Shown here in pieces: positions 22,877 through 56,800 of a DNA stretch of 64,000 bases (positions within the stretch are counted from its first letter, which is position 1; each line of letters begins with the position of its first letter). The translations under genes were made by a program, and so were the position numbers. The notes under the pieces are model-generated. The model had not been told where the DNA came from. It made no database searches and saw only the letters and a program-made list of their open reading frames with translations. This stretch comes from Phalacrocorax aristotelis (taxonomy: Eukaryota > Chordata > Aves > Suliformes > Phalacrocoracidae): NCBI RefSeq assembly GCF_949628215.1, contig NC_134278.1, positions 45,758,191 through 45,822,190 on the forward strand, read 5' to 3'.

Positions 22877-25800
22877 TTCAAACATCCCCACCCCACCCCG
22901 AACACTGTACCAAGACCACCTCCCAAAAGAAAAAAGCTTGGATTAAATCCTTTTAAACAGGTCTAACAGGCAGTATCTGTTTCTGGAAGGAATAAATAAA
23001 CCCAAGGACTTCCTACCAAACCTGGACAAAATACTACACCTATAAATCCCTAAAGAGATGCTGTTTCCTAATTTCACCTCTAGTTTGAAACACAGCCAAA
23101 CACAGAAATGCAGAGTAGCCGTCAAGACGAGAAAGCCAACTAACTTCTCCCAACTAACTTCTCCTCTGAAGTAACCTGAGTAGTCCCTCAGAAAGGGAAG
23201 GCATGCGACAAGCTGCATAATACATCCACCTCACTGACTAACACCCTGGAAAACCTCAGCCGACAGCAAAAAGCCGCTTTCCATTCTGCAGCCCCTTCCG
23301 ATCCTTTCTTCTTCACCCTCTCCAGGGGCAAAGCCCATTATCTGGCCAGTCAGGGCGAGGTTCGGCCCTGATGATTCACCCCAAAAGCAAAAATCGCTGG
23401 GTGCAAATGTAACCGTGGCCTTGTGTGGCACTTACATCCTCGGCGCAGGTACCCATGCTGCGGTGCGGCAGCACTGGCTCCACCCGCCGTGCCGGCAGCT
23501 CCAGGTGCTGGCGGGAGAATAGGGCCGTGGCACGACACTGGCTGTGCACTGCATCAGCATCTCCCGTCTCCACACCCAGCCACAGAAAATCCAAATCTGG
23601 CTGCGCACACGTGGGAGGCTAAAATGACATCTTTGACTTCCAGTTAACCCACATTTCGGCATGTCGCAAGAGCTGCTGTCATGGACTGACCTGTCAGCCC
23701 ACCGAAATTATAAAGGTGACAGTGTCTGCTGAACTCAGGTTGGTCTTCTAATAACTGTGACTCGTGGCTGGGACTCATCTGCTGTCAGCAGAAGCCTCCA
23801 TACCTGCAAGCACACACCCCCAACACTGAAAAGATGGAGGAAGCACAGTCTTCAAACATGCATGGGTAAATGAATGAGAACATCTCCATCAGAACTTAAC
23901 ACACAAACATTTTTAAAGAGGATGCCTCTTATCCAGAATAACAGTACCTACATCTTTGCAGACAGCATCTGCCCTGACTTGGCAATTAAGTTTCACAGGC
24001 ATTTCAGGGCATCATCTCTGTGCTTTCAAGCCCAAGACTTATCTTCCTCTGCCCTATTCCTGTGCTTAGTTTCCTGAGATGGGTCAGAAGTAACTGGATG
24101 ATACCTTCTTCCTTCTCCGTTTTGGTTCACTTTGCAGATGATACTTGGCCACAACAACAGAGACCATCGACGTGGCTCCAAGGACCTGCCTAGTGAACTG
24201 AGGAAACAGGTGCAAATTCACACCCATCTCGGACCACACCAAACTTGTCAGCTCTCACTGCAGCGGCTCCCATGCATGGAGAGACCTGGGAACCCACTGC
24301 AGACATGTCCCTCTGCCTTCAGAGCCACACCTAGCTCAGCGTTTCCCCAGAGCAAGTGCTCTCCTCTGCAGGAGACACTCTGTGATCCAAGAAAGAGAGG
24401 TATTCTTTGAAAGCTGGAGTTATTTCAAGCTCCAGACTGTTAGGACTACCAACAATTAACATCCTAAAGCAGCTGTCTGCCCTGTTTGCTCCCGGAACGT
24501 ATGGCACAACCAAATACATTATAAAAATTTTGCTGAGGGATCCTGATTCACCTAACTGTAACTCACTGAGAAAGTCATAATTAAAATATTTTTAAACAGG
24601 TCACCACCAAAGTCTGCAGGCAAATACCTGATTTTATGTGCATGTTTACCACAGCTGACTGTATGTTCTATATGCTTTAGTATCTACTTAAAACCAACTA
24701 GTCATGGCCAAGCAACACTGATGTACATGCTTACCTTCAAACCGGTGAGTAAATCAAATAGATTCATTCTTACCTCTAGCCTTCATTTAGGCAGATATGA
24801 ACACAAAGCATGTCAGCACCTGTGCAATCATTCTGGATTTGGGGTTCCAGATTCACGGATGGGCTAGTAAAGGTGCCTTATAATCAATTCTGGTCACTCT
24901 TTCAGCACCTGGAAATCCCCACGGACAGCAGTGCTGACACAGCTGTCCTATCTCAGCTGCCTCCTGTGCACTGGCTTTAGGGATTGTTTAAGTGCCCAGC
25001 ACCCACTGAAGCACCTTCCTTAGGCAGCTCTAAAGCATTTGATTGCCTGGGCCAACATCTTGCATTTACAATGCATCCCATGCCTAGAAATACCCCAAAT
25101 TGCTTTGCAAGCTTCACCGGTTTGATGTGCCGGTTGGTAAAAAGCACAAAGCATCCACTGCTGAGATGTACCAGACTTTTAGTAACAAATACCAATTCTT
25201 TAGCCTGGCCTAGCCATAGCTACCAGTGGCAGGAAGTAAAAACATAATAATTCAAAAACATAGAATAAATTTAGATGCCTGAGGCAGGCTTTGACCAACA
25301 CATATTCCAGATGAGTGTCTGCGAGATTATACATTAAAACTGACATTTCCCTTCTGAATAAAAGTACTCTAGAGTAGCAATTTCAATCTTCTGCGAAGAA
25401 CAAGAAACACTAAAAAGCTCCTTTCTGTAGGAATGTGTTTTCTTCCTGCCTTCCTTGACTGTCTCAGAAAGAACTAGTAGCAGTTCTTTCCTGCAGACAC
25501 TGCAATAACATATGCACCCAGAGTACAGGTAGCTATCAACTAAAATCCCCCCGAAACTCTGCCAAATCATTACAGCATCAATAATTTTCTTTCGTGGGAG
25601 AAGGTGTGCCAGTCATGCCTCTTCCATTTTTGTCCTCAGCCCATTCCTGTAAATATAAGATATCAACACAAACCAGCTCTGGCAAATGCTCCACTTCCCG
25701 GAGGTCTGTCCCACCTCGTTGCAGGACTTGGTTTTGAATGCAAACAGAAATGTAGATTGAAAGGTCCTGTTGCCCTCTGGACCTCCAGTTTGCCCATATG

Positions 25801-25999
25801 TGGTTTAAATAACTGTTTACTTTGGTCCCACCTAAACAGTTACACAAAATGAAATAAGGTTCAAATAGTCCAGGTAACTGAGTCAAGCACAATGGTCTCT
25901 TCCAAAGTAGTATAAACCTCTTCCTGACCTGGAGGAGAAAATAAATCGGACTGATCCCAAGAAACAGCCTGTCTGCAAAATGGGAGATGCTTGTATGCA
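22877..25999 (-). other. FAXC: Probable FAXC 3' untranslated region
   Basis: This stretch directly follows the FAXC stop codon on the minus strand. It has no recognised gene and no canonical AATAAA on minus. A long 3' UTR in the terminal exon is therefore the simplest reading (inference). A non-canonical signal could end the message earlier. From about 23,420 to 23,580 it is GC- and CpG-richer than its surroundings. The short open frames have no domains. Confidence 0.5.
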
Positions 26000-47671
<21,672 letters not shown>

Positions 47672-47828
47672 TCAGCCGGCGCCGCGCGGCTGCGCAAGGC
47701 GGCGGGGAGGGGATCGGAGGGGCCGGGCCTGCCCTTGCGGAGGGGCCCCCGCGTCCCCCCCGCCGGGCCCGGGGCGGGAGGGGTGCGCGGAGGGGCCCCG
47801 CGGCGCGGCTCGGCAAGCGTCCTCCAAA

Positions 47829-47833
47829 ATTGG
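47829..47833 (-). promoter_or_regulatory. FAXC: CCAAT box upstream of FAXC
   Basis: ATTGG on plus gives CCAAT on minus, in the context AGCCCCAATTTT, about 300 nt upstream of the FAXC ATG at the outer edge of the CpG island. NF-Y sites of this kind are common in CpG-island promoters. Spacing to the unknown TSS cannot be judged. Confidence 0.4.
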
Positions 47834-47850
47834 GGCTGGATAGGCATGCT

Positions 47851-50800
47851 GCCCACCGCGCTCCACGCCTCGGGGTTTGCGTGTAAGCCAGTCCTGTCAA
47901 AATGCCCGTGCTCTGCTGCTGCGAGCATCGCTGCGCCGTTTTTGACGGGGCGACTGAGGCCTCGTGTTTTACCCCGTATTTGGGACAAAAGATGCCAAGC
48001 CGCCATCACGGCCCAGTGCCTGGCCGCAGCGCAGCGTTACCACACGCATCCCTGAACAGCCGACCGCCCGTCGGTGGCGATTTTCTCTGTATTTTCTGTG
48101 ATGCTCGATGAGGTGACTGAGGAGAGCACCTTTACAGGCGGAAAGGTGCAGAGGAAGGGGAGCAGTGTGACCCTAAAGCAAATCTCTCAAGATGTACCTG
48201 GTGCTGAGGGTCCCCATACTCCCTTGCCTGCGGCCTCCCTCCCGCAGCAGGAGCCCTCGGTGCCCCACGACGGTGTGAGCGGGACTGCACGTTATATTCT
48301 GCCAAATATCCACAGCTCTGCACGTCACACCGACCCTAAAACGCTAACAGCGCCCTTTGTTTTCTGATGAATACCACTGCCCAAGCACTCAGTCCTTCAT
48401 TAAATGCTGTGGTGTGTACACAGCTGCGCCAAAAAGCTCCCGCAGGTTAAATGTTTTATTATGCCATCAGGGGCAATAGAAGTGACACAGTTGTTCCTGC
48501 AAATGGAGCAACCTTCTTTGTCCAGTAGGAGATAAATTGGGTCTATGACCAGGGCTTTGTAGATGTTTTACCTCATGGATTGGCACAGATTAGACAAAGG
48601 AGGAAGATGAGGAATCGGAGAGCCCTGAGTGAAGTTGACTTCTCCAAGTGCCAGCAGTGGCCAGCTGCACGGGCGTGCAGCATCAGTGACAGCAATGGTC
48701 TCTGCCTCCTGCCAGCACTTACCAGGCAGGCTGCTGTGCTCTGACACTTCCCCACAGTAGCTCCTTGCAGCATCTTGTTTTATTCCCCACTTTTAACTTG
48801 TTTATGGGTATTCAGTAAGCACAGGCTACAGCACAAGAGCCCTGTGTTTGATACATAGCATGTGTTTGATGCTGTGCTGATACCCTGCTTGCAGGAATTA
48901 ATGGGATCAGAGAGATCCCAGGGACCCAGTAAATCTTGTTCCACAAACAGGTTGCTCTCTCCAAAGCCTGCTGCGCTCCTTTGCCCTCATCCTTAGCAAG
49001 GTGATGGCTGAGCACCTTCTTCACAGATTTGGGCCACTCCATGCTACAGATAATGCACAGGTAATGAAGTAAAAGTGGAGAGCGAGAGCAGCAGCCACTT
49101 CATGCCACAGCTGATTATTTGCAGCATGAGGTTTTGTTAAATTCTTGTGACAGGGCAGTGAAGACAAAGAAAAGCCCTTTTTCTCTGCTACAGCACCTGC
49201 AAATCTCAGGCTGAAGATTTGTTTCAAGTGGCAGGCAGCCTAATAAATCTGGACAGTCACAGCCTGGTAGCTGGTCTCTGCTTTTGCTACTCCACGGGAT
49301 TTGCTTGCTGTGCTACAGATAAGAGGGATCCAGTTACAGATGCGATCTAAACTTCTGCAAGGGCAGAGAAAGGAAGGTCCTGGGTATCCACATCCCAGGT
49401 GCTGTCACAGGTTGACTTTCAGAGGCAAACGAGCTATCCTAAAACCTGCATTTTGAATCAGTGGCCAGCGTAAGTGGGGAAGACCTGTGAGAGGGGGGAC
49501 AGATGGAAGGAGGGAGTAAATCATTCACCTTCCAGTGCTGCCCCAGACCAGGTGGGCAAACCTGGTGTTTTGAAGGAAGCATTACTGCATTTTATGCTCC
49601 GAAAGTCAATCCTGTGTTTTGGTAGTCCCAGCTTGTGCCTTTGCTGGCATTAAGATGCTGTACAGAAGCAAGGGAGACTATAAGGCAAACTGATTGCCCC
49701 AGGATTATTAGAGCAGTACTCTGGTCAGATGTTTAGCGTTTGTTTGACAAGAATTCTGCCACCCTCCTTTTGGAGAAGGACCTTATGCTGTGTTACTCCC
49801 GTTCTGGGTGTGGTGTTGCCCAGAGGCTGCAAGGGTCCAGCTCACAGCGATGCCTCCCAGGACACAGCATGGGAAGCCTCAGCAGAAAAGCCCTTGTGCC
49901 TCGTGGTGTGTCGGATACAGATCTCTGCAGACACCCCAGCAGCCTTGCCATCCTGCTCATAAAACAGATTTTAAGAGGTTGGTTATGACCTGCATGGCAC
50001 TGACTAGACTCGAGCGTTTAAAAGGTGCAGGTCAGAATGGTAGCCAGAGTTTAACACCAGCAAACAAAGAACATGGATAAAACACAAGTTCTGTATGCTC
50101 GTGCCTGTCCCAGACACTTGACTAGCTAGCGGTGCGCTGCCAGCCTCTTTTCCTCTCGTTTCCAAAATCTCCTGGCAGTGGGTACTGAATCCATTTGGCT
50201 TGGCAGTTTGGTAGCCAAGCTTACCTGTGGGCAAAACAGCAGGGCGTGTCCTCAGCCTGCCTTTTCCATGGGTGTGGAAGAAGGCAGTGTCCATGCCTCC
50301 AGGGAAGGTGCACAGCCTCACAAGGCAGCACTGTTGCCTGTAACCAGTGACTTCTATTAGACAGGCTTATTAGACAGCAGAAGTGCCCAGGAACCCAAGC
50401 CACGCACTTTGTCCGGCGGTGAGTATTGCTTTCTGCTTCTGTGCATCACAGGTGCTGCAGTCTTGGACTGGTTCCTCGCTTTTCCCACCTTCGCCTCAAA
50501 GAGGCTCACAGGTGGTGCCCGCCCGACTGACAGCCACCTCACTCCCTCGCTCAGGGAGGGTGGGAATCCAGCTCTGCATCTTTGCTAAATTACCACTTTT
50601 CATTTTTTGGAGTGGGGAAAATAATAAGAGCTAACAGTGATACACCTACACGCCTGTCTGGCTGCAAACACACACCGAGCACGGCACAGTCTGGAACAGT
50701 CATCCTTCAGATACATTGCGCAGAGCAAAACAAGATCTAATATGTTAAAGTACACTTTTATCTGTAAACTGTTCTAGTGCAGCTGCCGAAAGGAAGAGAG

Positions 50801-53800
50801 AATAACAGAATAAAATAAGTAGATTTGTCCAGTTAACAAATCTAAATTTTTCTTCCGAAGTCTGCAGTTTGATTTGGGGGCAGGGAGGTACTAATAAACT
50901 CATTAGTGTTACTAGATTCTGTATGTTGGCATAAAAACTCTTGTTCCTCATTACATTAATCTTTTTTTTTTTTCCTGTGAAGTCTTTGCATCTCTTTAAA
51001 AAAGCCTGCAGTTTGCATGCCGTGCTGCCCACAGAGCTGGTGGTGGGTGTCGAAACTGCTGTCCGAGCCCGGCGGTTGCAATGGGTCTTTGCGGAGTCTC
51101 ACTGCAGAAGCTGTCCCGTCTGTATTTTGGCTGAGAACTAATTAAACATTTTAAAAATCAGGGCTCTTGCCAAATGTGTCACCCCAAGTTCTGCTTTCCT
51201 GTACTGCTGCTAACTGGGTTTGATCAGTTTGAAATCTCCCCTGGGACTTCAAGAAATAGGGCTACCCATTTCCTGCTCATCTCCCGTGCCGGTATCACCT
51301 GTGGCTCCTACTCGCTGCCCTCCTTCTTCCATGTGGCCAGACTCTGGGCAGCACAAAGCTTTTAACAGCTCTGTTAAATGGTACAGGTTGTTTTTATGTG
51401 TTGCTCTGCCTGTAACAAAAGCGCCTCACCACGCCCATGCACGGTTACTGGCTGGCCCCAGCCAAAGTCCCCAGCCCTACCCTGCTCAGGTAGGGCACTC
51501 GCTTCGTGTGCTGGCAGGGCATCCTCTGGAGGTACAGAAAAACTTTCCTCCTCTGAAATAGCCCAAACTTACTGAGCCCTTGCCTGCGGAAGACGTAATT
51601 TAATAGGGTTTTGTGGTGAGGGCTGAGTTTATGAGAGGGTGGAAAAAGGCATTCTCATCGCCAGAAGGCTCTCCAAGATCCTTCTGCAATAATCACTGAC
51701 TGCTGCCAGGACTGGTTTTGTTGTAATATTAATGATCACTCTGGGCAGCTTGAGTTTTGTATACATGTCTTCTTAATTATTCAGATAAAAATAGCCAATG
51801 TAAAGCTGCAAAATGGTCATGCTGCATTTCAGTTTGGATTTAGAAAAGGGGTTAGTGATAACTTTAATGACATACAAGGGTACAAATACATAGGAAATGC
51901 AAAACATCCAAACTACTCCTTTTGTGCTATACAGAAGTACCTATATCTAAATCCACACTAAGTGCAATTCCAGCAGCTCCCCAGAGTTTACCTTGCACTT
52001 TCTGGTAAACAAAGCCACTTTCTAAGGTGACACATACCCCGAGACTGCCTCAAATGATGTAAATAACTCAGCGTTCCTTGTTTTTACCGGAAAAAATGGC
52101 TTTGCTTGAAGCCTCCTGCTTTCTGCAGGTGGAAATACTCAGGCTGGCAGCTTGCTGCTAAGTTGGTCACATCCATAAATGTGACCAGATAAATGGAAAA
52201 AGATACTCAGCTGACAGACCTACAGCCTCACGATGCTTTAATTCTTTTTATTTTATTACAAGCTTTTTGGATGACTGACAACCCTCATAATGTCATGGGG
52301 ACAGTTACATGCTTTTATAGTGAGATCTTTCATGTAAAATTTGCTTGATAGAACAGTGTTGGGAACCAGCCACAGATTGCTTGCCATAGCCCAATGCAGT
52401 GGATCCCAGTCTTTGCCTGTTTGTAAATGCTCTCCCTCTCCCATTTACAGCATCCTCTGATCAGAAGAATTAAGATTTGCAGTGACTTGGTTGGTGTTCA
52501 TATTTGATTTATAATAGAGATACATGAAGCTTTTGCAGATTTCCTTAAACAGATTTCCTTTCCTTACCGTATTTACTCTTTTCAAAAGATGCATGCAGTC
52601 TTCAGATATAGCACTGTTAAGTAAGAGGTGTCTTTTCTGGGAAAACAAGTTGTTTAATGCATCTGCCTTAGATTAGCTCGCAGCTAGCCTAAGGTGGTAG
52701 AAAGAGATAAAAGCACTAGCTGCTGCAGACCCTGTAAAACGGGGTGATGTACCATTAGCAAGCACGCACCCTGTCGATCCAGGGCAATAGGACCACAAAA
52801 TGTGAAGAGGAGATCATTCCAGTGCAACACATTTGTCTGCAAATCCCCTCCCAGCTGAAGGCAGTGGGAGGAGAAGGAGAAGGAATGCAGGGAGGAGGAG
52901 AGCCCCTTCCAAAGGACGTGCCCCTGAGGCCAAGGCCATGCTTTCATCGTGTGAGATCTCTGGAAATGAAGAGGGATGGGAGAGACAGTGGCAGAGCCGA
53001 TGGCCTGCTATATGCAGCCTCTGAGAAGGCGAACTGATGAGCACCATAGTAGATAGCAGGATTTTGGTTTATTGTGAATTTGGTTCTGGAAGAAGGTGCT
53101 AGTGAAGTGGTGCTGCAGGCAGAAGCTTTTTTCTTATCTACAGGTAGGATTCGGTAAGGGGGAGATGCTGCACAACCCTCATGGGAATGCTGTCCTGCCT
53201 AGACAGGCCATTTGAAGTTTCTTCCATTACACGCCATGAAGTCCTGCAGCCCATGTAGCTTCCTCCCTTTCTCATCCTTCCCTGGGACATCTTCTCACCT
53301 GACTACAGCTTCAGAAACTTTGGCATCTAGGGTCATCTGGGGAGTCTCATGCTTCCTCTGGAGAAGGAAAAAACTAGGTGTCTCCAGAGTACTTTGTCAG
53401 CAGCCATAGCAGCGTGAGCCAGATCTCATCAGAGACCTTTTGTTGGTAGCTTTGGCAGGACTTCTCTTACTATGGTGTACTGAGAAATGCTGTTCTGGTG
53501 ATTCAAAATTCAGAGAGTCGTTTTTCCTGGCTGCAGAGCAGAGGCCTCTGGGCAAACCCGTGTTCAGGGAACCGGCCCATGTTCAAAAGCTTTGCACTCT
53601 CAAGGAGTTAGATGGTCTTGCTATCAGGATTGGGAGCGGTGAGGAGCAGGGTAATGAACACAGGGGCACCCATCTTTGACACTGAAAGGAAAACTGGTAG
53701 CGCTTTGTTTAGAAAGAGCAACATTGGGTTTTACTGGTTTTTAACATCCCTGGGTGCGGGCAGAGGCACAACACTCAGCGTTCCTGTGGCAGTGGCAGGC

Positions 53801-56800
53801 ACTCAGTGGCTGTGGAGTCAGGACCTCCTCAGTTACGGCCGGGACACGGGGCAGGGAGCACCCTTAAGGGCAGTTCCCCAAGGGCTCTGGGGTAGCCAGG
53901 TCCCATTAGCTTTGTAAAGCATTAATTTCAAGGTGGATCAAGGGAGGTGAGGCGCCGAGCTGCTGCTTCTCCAACAGCGGGAAGGCAAAGCTGGGAATTG
54001 AAGCCCGAGTGTCAGTGCTGGGGCTAAGCTTCATCAGAGGGCATTCAGGGTGAATCTGCTAACTTAAGGTTATTTATGTGAGCTGGATACATTCTTCTGA
54101 GGCCTCCTTTTTACTGTATGTTTTGTTTACCTCAGTTTTTATATGTCTCCAGGTTGTGCGTGTTTATTCTAATTCAGGAAAATAAACACCAGATCTTTTT
54201 CTGTAGCTTCTATTATTGCAAGTCTTTACAATACAACTACTGTACAAGGCATTATTAGCAGTTTAATCTCCAAGTTGTTTCAGGGTGGGTTTTTTGTTTG
54301 TTTGCTGTTTTGGTTTTTTTTAAGTTAACACATCTCATGAGAACACAACAATGGTTTCAGGGTTATTAATGGAACACTAATGGTCTTCACAATCCTTTTA
54401 AGCAGAAAACAATTCTATTTTCTAGAAAAAAAATTAATATTGATTGTACCTCTGGAGTGACTCCATGTAAGAATAAAAGCACAGTAAAATGCAGAACAAA
54501 GTATACATCCTGAATTCGTAATGGACTGAGAGGTGGCTGTGCAATTAATGCATGTGTAAGTCAAGACAGGTCAGGTAATTTTTACATCCTAGGTGAAATC
54601 ACAGTCCTTTTGGCTACAATAAAACATGACACCATTTTATATTGCTTCAGGAGAATGGGACACATTGCCAATACAAATAAAGTCTACTGTTAGCACAAAC
54701 GTTAAATGACTAGAACTTTATCTTATAACCTGGAAGCTGTGTTTCCCCACATAACCAGGGGAAATACAGGCTGATTTTTATCACAAAAGCATCGTCTGAA
54801 AATAATGTTCTTTTTATTCAAATTTATAGTACTGTTCAATCTAAGCAGAATCAATTGATTTTAAAAGGGCTATAAAAGCAGTGTTCTACTTTCCATTTGA
54901 GAAGGGGCTGCAAAAAAATATGCAGTTATGATGGCAAGACAGTGCATTACCTAAAAAGAACTATTCTTCAGTCACTTACCATGAAGGAGGAGACAAAGCA
55001 ACAAAATTCACCCTGATCAGAAAAACAGGATTATTCTGAAACAGCACAGAACCGAATAAACCACAAAGTCTGCATTAGAGGTCCTGAAGGATGATTGTAC
55101 ACCAAGTGTTACTGCTCCCTCATAGGCTCAGCAAAGCCCAGCAGAGGCAGTAAGGGAGAAGCGGTGCTGTGGAGCATTTTGAGAACTTCAAAGGGTGGGG
55201 AAGAGAAATTATGCAGTTGGGCTTCCGCATTTTTCCTCTTTAACAAATTAATGTTAGTAATTTTATTAAATCAATGCTGAGTCCAGTCAACAGGGTTGCA
55301 GTTTTAGGATACAAGTTGTTCCTACCTGTGGGCGTCTTGGGACAGATAGTGAAGAAGTTTGCTATAGCTTATGCTCCTGATTGATAAAAGGTTGTTAAAT
55401 GCAAAGAAGTACAATGGGAATACATCTGCAAGCAGTAGGGTGAGAGATCCTCTACACAAATGTGAGGAGCACCACGAATGAGGGAGCTGGCAGCTACCCA
55501 TGAGTACTAAGTCATCAATGTTCAGTCTGACATGAGGGGAGCCCACCTTTCCTTTGCAGGACGTCGGCGAGGGTGTAGGCATTTGGAATGAGGCACTGGA
55601 GGTGAACATGCAAAAACAAGTGGGAGGCTGCAAATACCTGAACTTTTGCTTCCATGTGACACAGAGCCGCTCTTCCAACCATCAGTAGTTCCTCTCTGAA
55701 GGCACGCTTGAACCTGACTGCTCTGTATACCGTTATTTCACATTTCTCATCTCCATTGGAAGCACATTTATCTTCCAGGCATTGGTCTTCTTCCTTCTAC
55801 AACTTCTGGCTTTTCAATGCTGTCCCCCATTCCAGGTACTCCTGGGTGCCTCTCAAATCCCTGCAACTACAGTAACAACACTGATGTGATGACTCATGTT
55901 CTGTCTCACTACTGCTCCAACCTGCTTCATCAGGCTGGCTAATTACAGAAACTGAGCCTTTTGCCTTCTGAACCTCTAGACTGCATGCAATTATTCCCTT
56001 CAAACATTTTTAGAAGCGTGTGGCAAATAAGTTTGGGTTTTTTTAAAGCTGAGATTTCAACACAGTGAAAGAAGTTGAGAAGCCGTTTTCAGAAAAACTT
56101 TCCACATGATAGCCTTTATTCTTATCTCCACTCACAGCCACTACACATTTCTGTTCCTACTACTTCCTCCCTCCTCTTTTCCATTCCCTAGAAACCCGAC
56201 ACAGGGTGACCATGTAAACGTATGTAAAGAAATTGTAAAGTTCTGTAAAAATGGCCATGCAATGTGACTAGACCACCAGGGAAGAATGGGCGGTGAGATG
56301 CTGTAAAGAGACATCATGGGAACTTCAAGTTCTGTTTTTATTTAAAAAGGAAATTAAATGCAAATCTGCTCTGAGACACTCCTACTACTCAAATTGGGCT
56401 TGAGTGCAATTAGTGTTTCAATTATTATCTGAAAGTGCCATTCCACAAGACAGGGTGAGCCAACCTGTTTGGCCCCTACCCTCTCCCTGGCCATGTGCTC
56501 CCACTGCTCACCTCCTGGCTGGCACTAGTCCTTGACAGTGGGGAAAATTCAGCTCCCTGAACAGCACAACCACCACCAGCACCCCAAGGGGAAAAAAAAA
56601 AAAAAGTGGGAAAGAAAGAAAAAAGAAGGGAGGAAGCGGAAAAAAAAAGATTTACAACTCAGACAAGCAGCAGTCTCAGCAAAGGGGGTGGGACTGGGGC
56701 CGTGTGGACCGATGGGGGAGATAAGACAACATGATGAGCCACATCAGAGCTGAACAGCTGAGACCACCCAGAACGATGTCGTTTGCCCTGTTGGATTTTT

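Noticed and set aside
53930-54040. Possible MIR fragment (GGGAATTGAAGCCCGAGTG)
   Set aside because: Only one short word fits the consensus; the other MIR blocks are not visible.
55322-55678. 118-codon minus-strand frame between FAXC and COQ3
   Set aside because: Low resemblance to any protein I know and no supporting exon structure. Kept as non-coding.
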